Of a stretch of DNA of 64,000 bases, positions 61,805 through 64,000 are shown piece by piece. The stretch is from Paracoccus liaowanqingii. GTDB lineage: Bacteria; Pseudomonadota; Alphaproteobacteria; Rhodobacterales; Rhodobacteraceae. How positions within the stretch are numbered: position 1 is the first letter of the stretch; the number at the start of each line of letters is the position of its first letter. A program made the position numbers and the translations under genes. Location: contig NZ_CP038439.1 in assembly GCF_004683865.2 (NCBI RefSeq), forward strand, positions 908,501-972,500, given 5' to 3'. The notes beneath the pieces are model-generated. The model had not been told where the DNA came from, made no database searches, and saw only the letters and a program-made list of their open reading frames with translations.

Positions 61805-63589
61805 ATGTTCGGATTTGAATTGACCGGGACGACCAGTGCGGTCGTCACCATCTTCATCATCATCGCGATGCTGACCCTGTTCATCCGCGAAACCTATCCC
61901 CCCGAGGTCACCGCCATCATCGGCGCGGTCACGCTTCTGTCCCTGGGCATCCTGGATACCAGCGCCATCGCGGGGGTGCTGTCGAACTCGGCGCCCTGGA
62001 CGATCGCCTTCATGTTCATCATCGTGGGCGGGCTGGTGCGGACCGGCGCGCTGGACTGGATCGGCCAGAGGGCCGCGCGCCATGCCGGGGCGCATCCGAT
62101 GCTGACGCTGGCCTCGGTCTCGATCCTGGTCTGCATCATGTCGGCCTTCGTCAACAACACGCCGCTGGTCGTGGTGATGATGCCGATCTTCATGCAGCTG
62201 GCCAAGGAGATGGGCAAGTCCCCCTCCAAGCTGCTGATCCCGCTGTCCTATCTGTCGATCCTGGGCGGCACGATGACGCTGATCGGCACCTCGACCAACC
62301 TGCTGGTCGACGGCGTGGCGCAGGCCTCGGGGATGGAGCATTTCACCATCTTCGAGATCACCTGGGTGGGCCTGCCCATGGCGATCGTTGGGGTGACCTA
62401 TCTGCTGATCTTCGCCCCGCGCCTGCTGCCCGACCGCGATTCCATGTCGCAGCTGCTGTCGGGGCGCAGCAAGATGAAGTTCTTCACCGAGGTGGCGATC
62501 CCCGAGGGCTCGGGCCTGGTGGGCCGGCGGCTGGACGACATCGACATCTTTGCCCGCGACAATGCCCGCGTGATCGACGTGCTGCGCGGCGACGCCTCGC
62601 TGCGCCGCGACCTGGCCGCCGTCGCGCTGGAGGAGGGCGACCGGGTCGTGCTGCGCACGCCGATGTCCGAGGTGCTGGGCCTGCAGACCCACAAGGACCT
62701 GCGCATGGTCGACAAGCTGTCCTCGGTCGAGACCTCGACGGTCGAGGTGCTGATCACGCCGGGCTGCCACATGGTCGGGCGCAGCCTGGGATCCATGCGC
62801 CTGCGGCGCCGCTATGGCGTCTATGTGCTGGCGGCGCATCGCAAGAACCAGAACATCGGGCGGCAGCTGGACGATTTGGTCGTGCGCGTGGGCGACACGC
62901 TGCTGCTGGAGGGGGCCCCGGCCGACATCCAGCGCCTGGCCAGCGACATGGACATGGTCGAGGTCAACGCGCCCTCGGACCGCGCCTATCGCCGCCGCCA
63001 TGCGCCCATCGTCGTGGCGGTGCTGCTGGGCGTGGTGATCCTGTCGGCCTTCGAGGTCGCGCCGATCCTGCTGCTGGCCTTCATCGGCGTGGCGGTCGTG
63101 CTGGGCACCCGCTGCATCGATGCCGACGAGGCGCTGTCCTTCGTGGACGGGCGCCTGATGGCGCTGATCTTCGCCATGCTGGCCGTGGGCGCCGGGCTGG
63201 AGAACAGCGGCGCCGTGCAGCTGGTCGTGGACCGGGTCGCCCCCTGGATGGTCACGCTGCCCCCCTGGGCGCTGGTGCTGGCCGTCTACATGCTGGCCAC
63301 CACGCTGACCGAGACGGTGACGAACAATGCGGTCGCGGTCATCGTGACGCCTGTGGCGATCAGCCTGGGCCTGACCCTGGGCGTCGATCCGCGCCCGCTG
63401 GTCGTCGCGGTGATGATGGGGGCCAGCGCCAGCTTTGCCACGCCCATCGGCTATCAGACGAACACCCTGGTCTACGGGCCGGGCGGCTATCGCTTTGCCG
63501 ACTTCATCAAGGTCGGCCTGCCCCTGAACCTGCTGATGGCGGTGGTGGCGGCGATCGTGATCCCGCTGGTCTGGCCGCTGCACGGATAG
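61805..63589 (+). CDS. SLC13-type permease with paired TrkA-C domains
   Basis: A 594-aa anion/sodium symporter-type protein. N-terminal helices hold SAFVNNTPLVVVMMPIF and GGTMTLIGTSTNLLVDG; the C-terminal half repeats these as TETVTNNAVAVIVTPVAI and ASFATPIGYQTNTLVYGPGGYRF, the Asn/Thr substrate motifs of the divalent-anion symporter family. Residues ~210-390 are two RCK/TrkA-C domains (EVAIPEGSGLVGRRLDDI, GVYVLAAHRKNQNIGRQ) that regulate transport. Sulfate, tungstate or dicarboxylate are possible. Alone on its strand. Confidence 0.88.
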   Translation: MFGFELTGTTSAVVTIFIIIAMLTLFIRETYPPEVTAIIGAVTLLSLGILDTSAIAGVLSNSAPWTIAFMFIIVGGLVRTGALDWIGQRAARHAGAHPMLTLASVSILVCIMSAFVNNTPLVVVMMPIFMQLAKEMGKSPSKLLIPLSYLSILGGTMTLIGTSTNLLVDGVAQASGMEHFTIFEITWVGLPMAIVGVTYLLIFAPRLLPDRDSMSQLLSGRSKMKFFTEVAIPEGSGLVGRRLDDIDIFARDNARVIDVLRGDASLRRDLAAVALEEGDRVVLRTPMSEVLGLQTHKDLRMVDKLSSVETSTVEVLITPGCHMVGRSLGSMRLRRRYGVYVLAAHRKNQNIGRQLDDLVVRVGDTLLLEGAPADIQRLASDMDMVEVNAPSDRAYRRRHAPIVVAVLLGVVILSAFEVAPILLLAFIGVAVVLGTRCIDADEALSFVDGRLMALIFAMLAVGAGLENSGAVQLVVDRVAPWMVTLPPWALVLAVYMLATTLTETVTNNAVAVIVTPVAISLGLTLGVDPRPLVVAVMMGASASFATPIGYQTNTLVYGPGGYRFADFIKVGLPLNLLMAVVAAIVIPLVWPLHG

Positions 63590-63716
63590 TTCCATGCGTC
63601 TTGCTTGACTCAGCCGCAATGCTGCCATGCAGCATCGTCGGTTGTGAAATTCGCCCCGAAGCCCGATCTAGGGTGCAGGGGAGGAAACGGCCTTTCTCGT
63701 GCAAGGAGTTTCCGCA

Positions 63717-63944
63717 ATGGCTACCATCGCTTCTGTCGACCGCCCGTCCAATGGCTTTTCGGGCGCAGCCCTGCTGGCGCCGTTCCGCGCCGTGGGACGT
63801 TTCATGATCATGCTGGCCGAAGCCAGCCCGCAGATGAAGGCGCTGAACCGCCTGAGCCAGCTGTCCGACCAGGAACTGGCGGCCAAGGGCCTGACGCGCG
63901 ACGGCGAAGTCCGTCGCATCCTGGGCGGCTCGGCCGCCCTCTAA
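63717..63944 (+). CDS. DUF1127-like small protein
   Basis: A 75-aa protein. The C-terminal half LNRLSQLSDQELAAKGLTRD with EVRRIL matches the DUF1127 pattern, an Arg/Leu-rich helix pair found in many alphaproteobacterial proteins linked to phosphate and RNA metabolism. The N-terminal part is unique. ATG 63717 follows AAGGAG by 8 bases. Confidence 0.8.
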   Translation: MATIASVDRPSNGFSGAALLAPFRAVGRFMIMLAEASPQMKALNRLSQLSDQELAAKGLTRDGEVRRILGGSAAL

Positions 63945-63975
63945 AGACCGGACGACATCCTGTCGACCTGCTGAT

Positions 63976-63999
63976 CGCGGCCCCCTCGGGCCGCGTTTT
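63976..63999 (+). terminator. Rho-independent terminator
   Basis: CGCGGCCC (63976-63983) and GGGCCGCG (63988-63995) form a perfect 8-bp stem with a 4-base loop, followed by TTTT at the window end. It ends the DUF1127-like gene. Confidence 0.85.
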
Positions 64000-64000
64000 G

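Overview
The window is chromosomal DNA from a high-GC alphaproteobacterium, most likely a Rhodobacteraceae member close to Paracoccus. This is inferred, not matched to a database. The supports are dense codon-overlap operons, a GapR/DUF2312 protein, ThyX in place of ThyA at this locus, SdhE, an LdtR-type MarR regulator, a DUF1127-like protein, a TPP-riboswitch thiamine operon, and dispersed GGATATTT/AAGA intergenic elements that I recall from Rhodobacterales. There is no sign of prophage, insertion sequence, integron or CRISPR. No gene-free stretch exceeds about 300 bases.

Layout. 0-9.4 kb: 3' end of xth, a CDF metal exporter, a divergent BCCT-like transporter behind a BetI-like palindrome, a YejA-type solute-binding protein translationally coupled to an entericidin and a CsbD-like protein, a strong candidate small RNA, bdhA, aatA, and regulator/assembly genes (XRE, SdhE, LdtR-like). 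9.4-16.8 kb: a frameshifted gloA, thyX, an FAH/VOC pair, and a four-gene peptide/nickel/opine-type ABC importer behind a Zur-like box. 16.8-21.2 kb: a tightly overlapping four-gene operon (CDP-alcohol phosphatidyltransferase, LtaS-like sulfatase-fold enzyme, YbhN/MprF-like membrane protein, GT4 glycosyltransferase) that looks like an uncharacterised lipid or polymer pathway. 21.3-27.8 kb: cytochrome b561, then a hybrid kinase with three receivers, a CheR and a REC-PAS-HWE-REC kinase.

28-38.1 kb: metNIQ, converging on a ten-gene thiamine operon (thiD-O-S-G-E-F-Y-tenA-Z-X) led by a TPP riboswitch. It combines thiazole synthesis with salvage and import of the pyrimidine, and has no thiC. 38.2-48.8 kb: chrA, a thioesterase, a DEAD-box helicase, and a spermidine/putrescine-type ABC operon with two tandem paralogous binding proteins, hairpins in its intercistronic gaps, and a hemerythrin-like gene at its end. 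48.9-56.6 kb: a minus-strand housekeeping run dac-tmk-holB-tatD-MBL-AEC, then tdk and an RhlE-type helicase. 56.8-64 kb: gapR, an orphan Fe(III)-type permease, tRNA-Thr(TGT), a cold-shock gene, a YmdB-like phosphoesterase, an SLC13/TrkA-C transporter and a DUF1127-like gene.

Two genes, gloA and the normally essential holB, are each broken by what looks like one missing base in a G/C homopolymer. This points to homopolymer-length errors in the source assembly rather than real loss.
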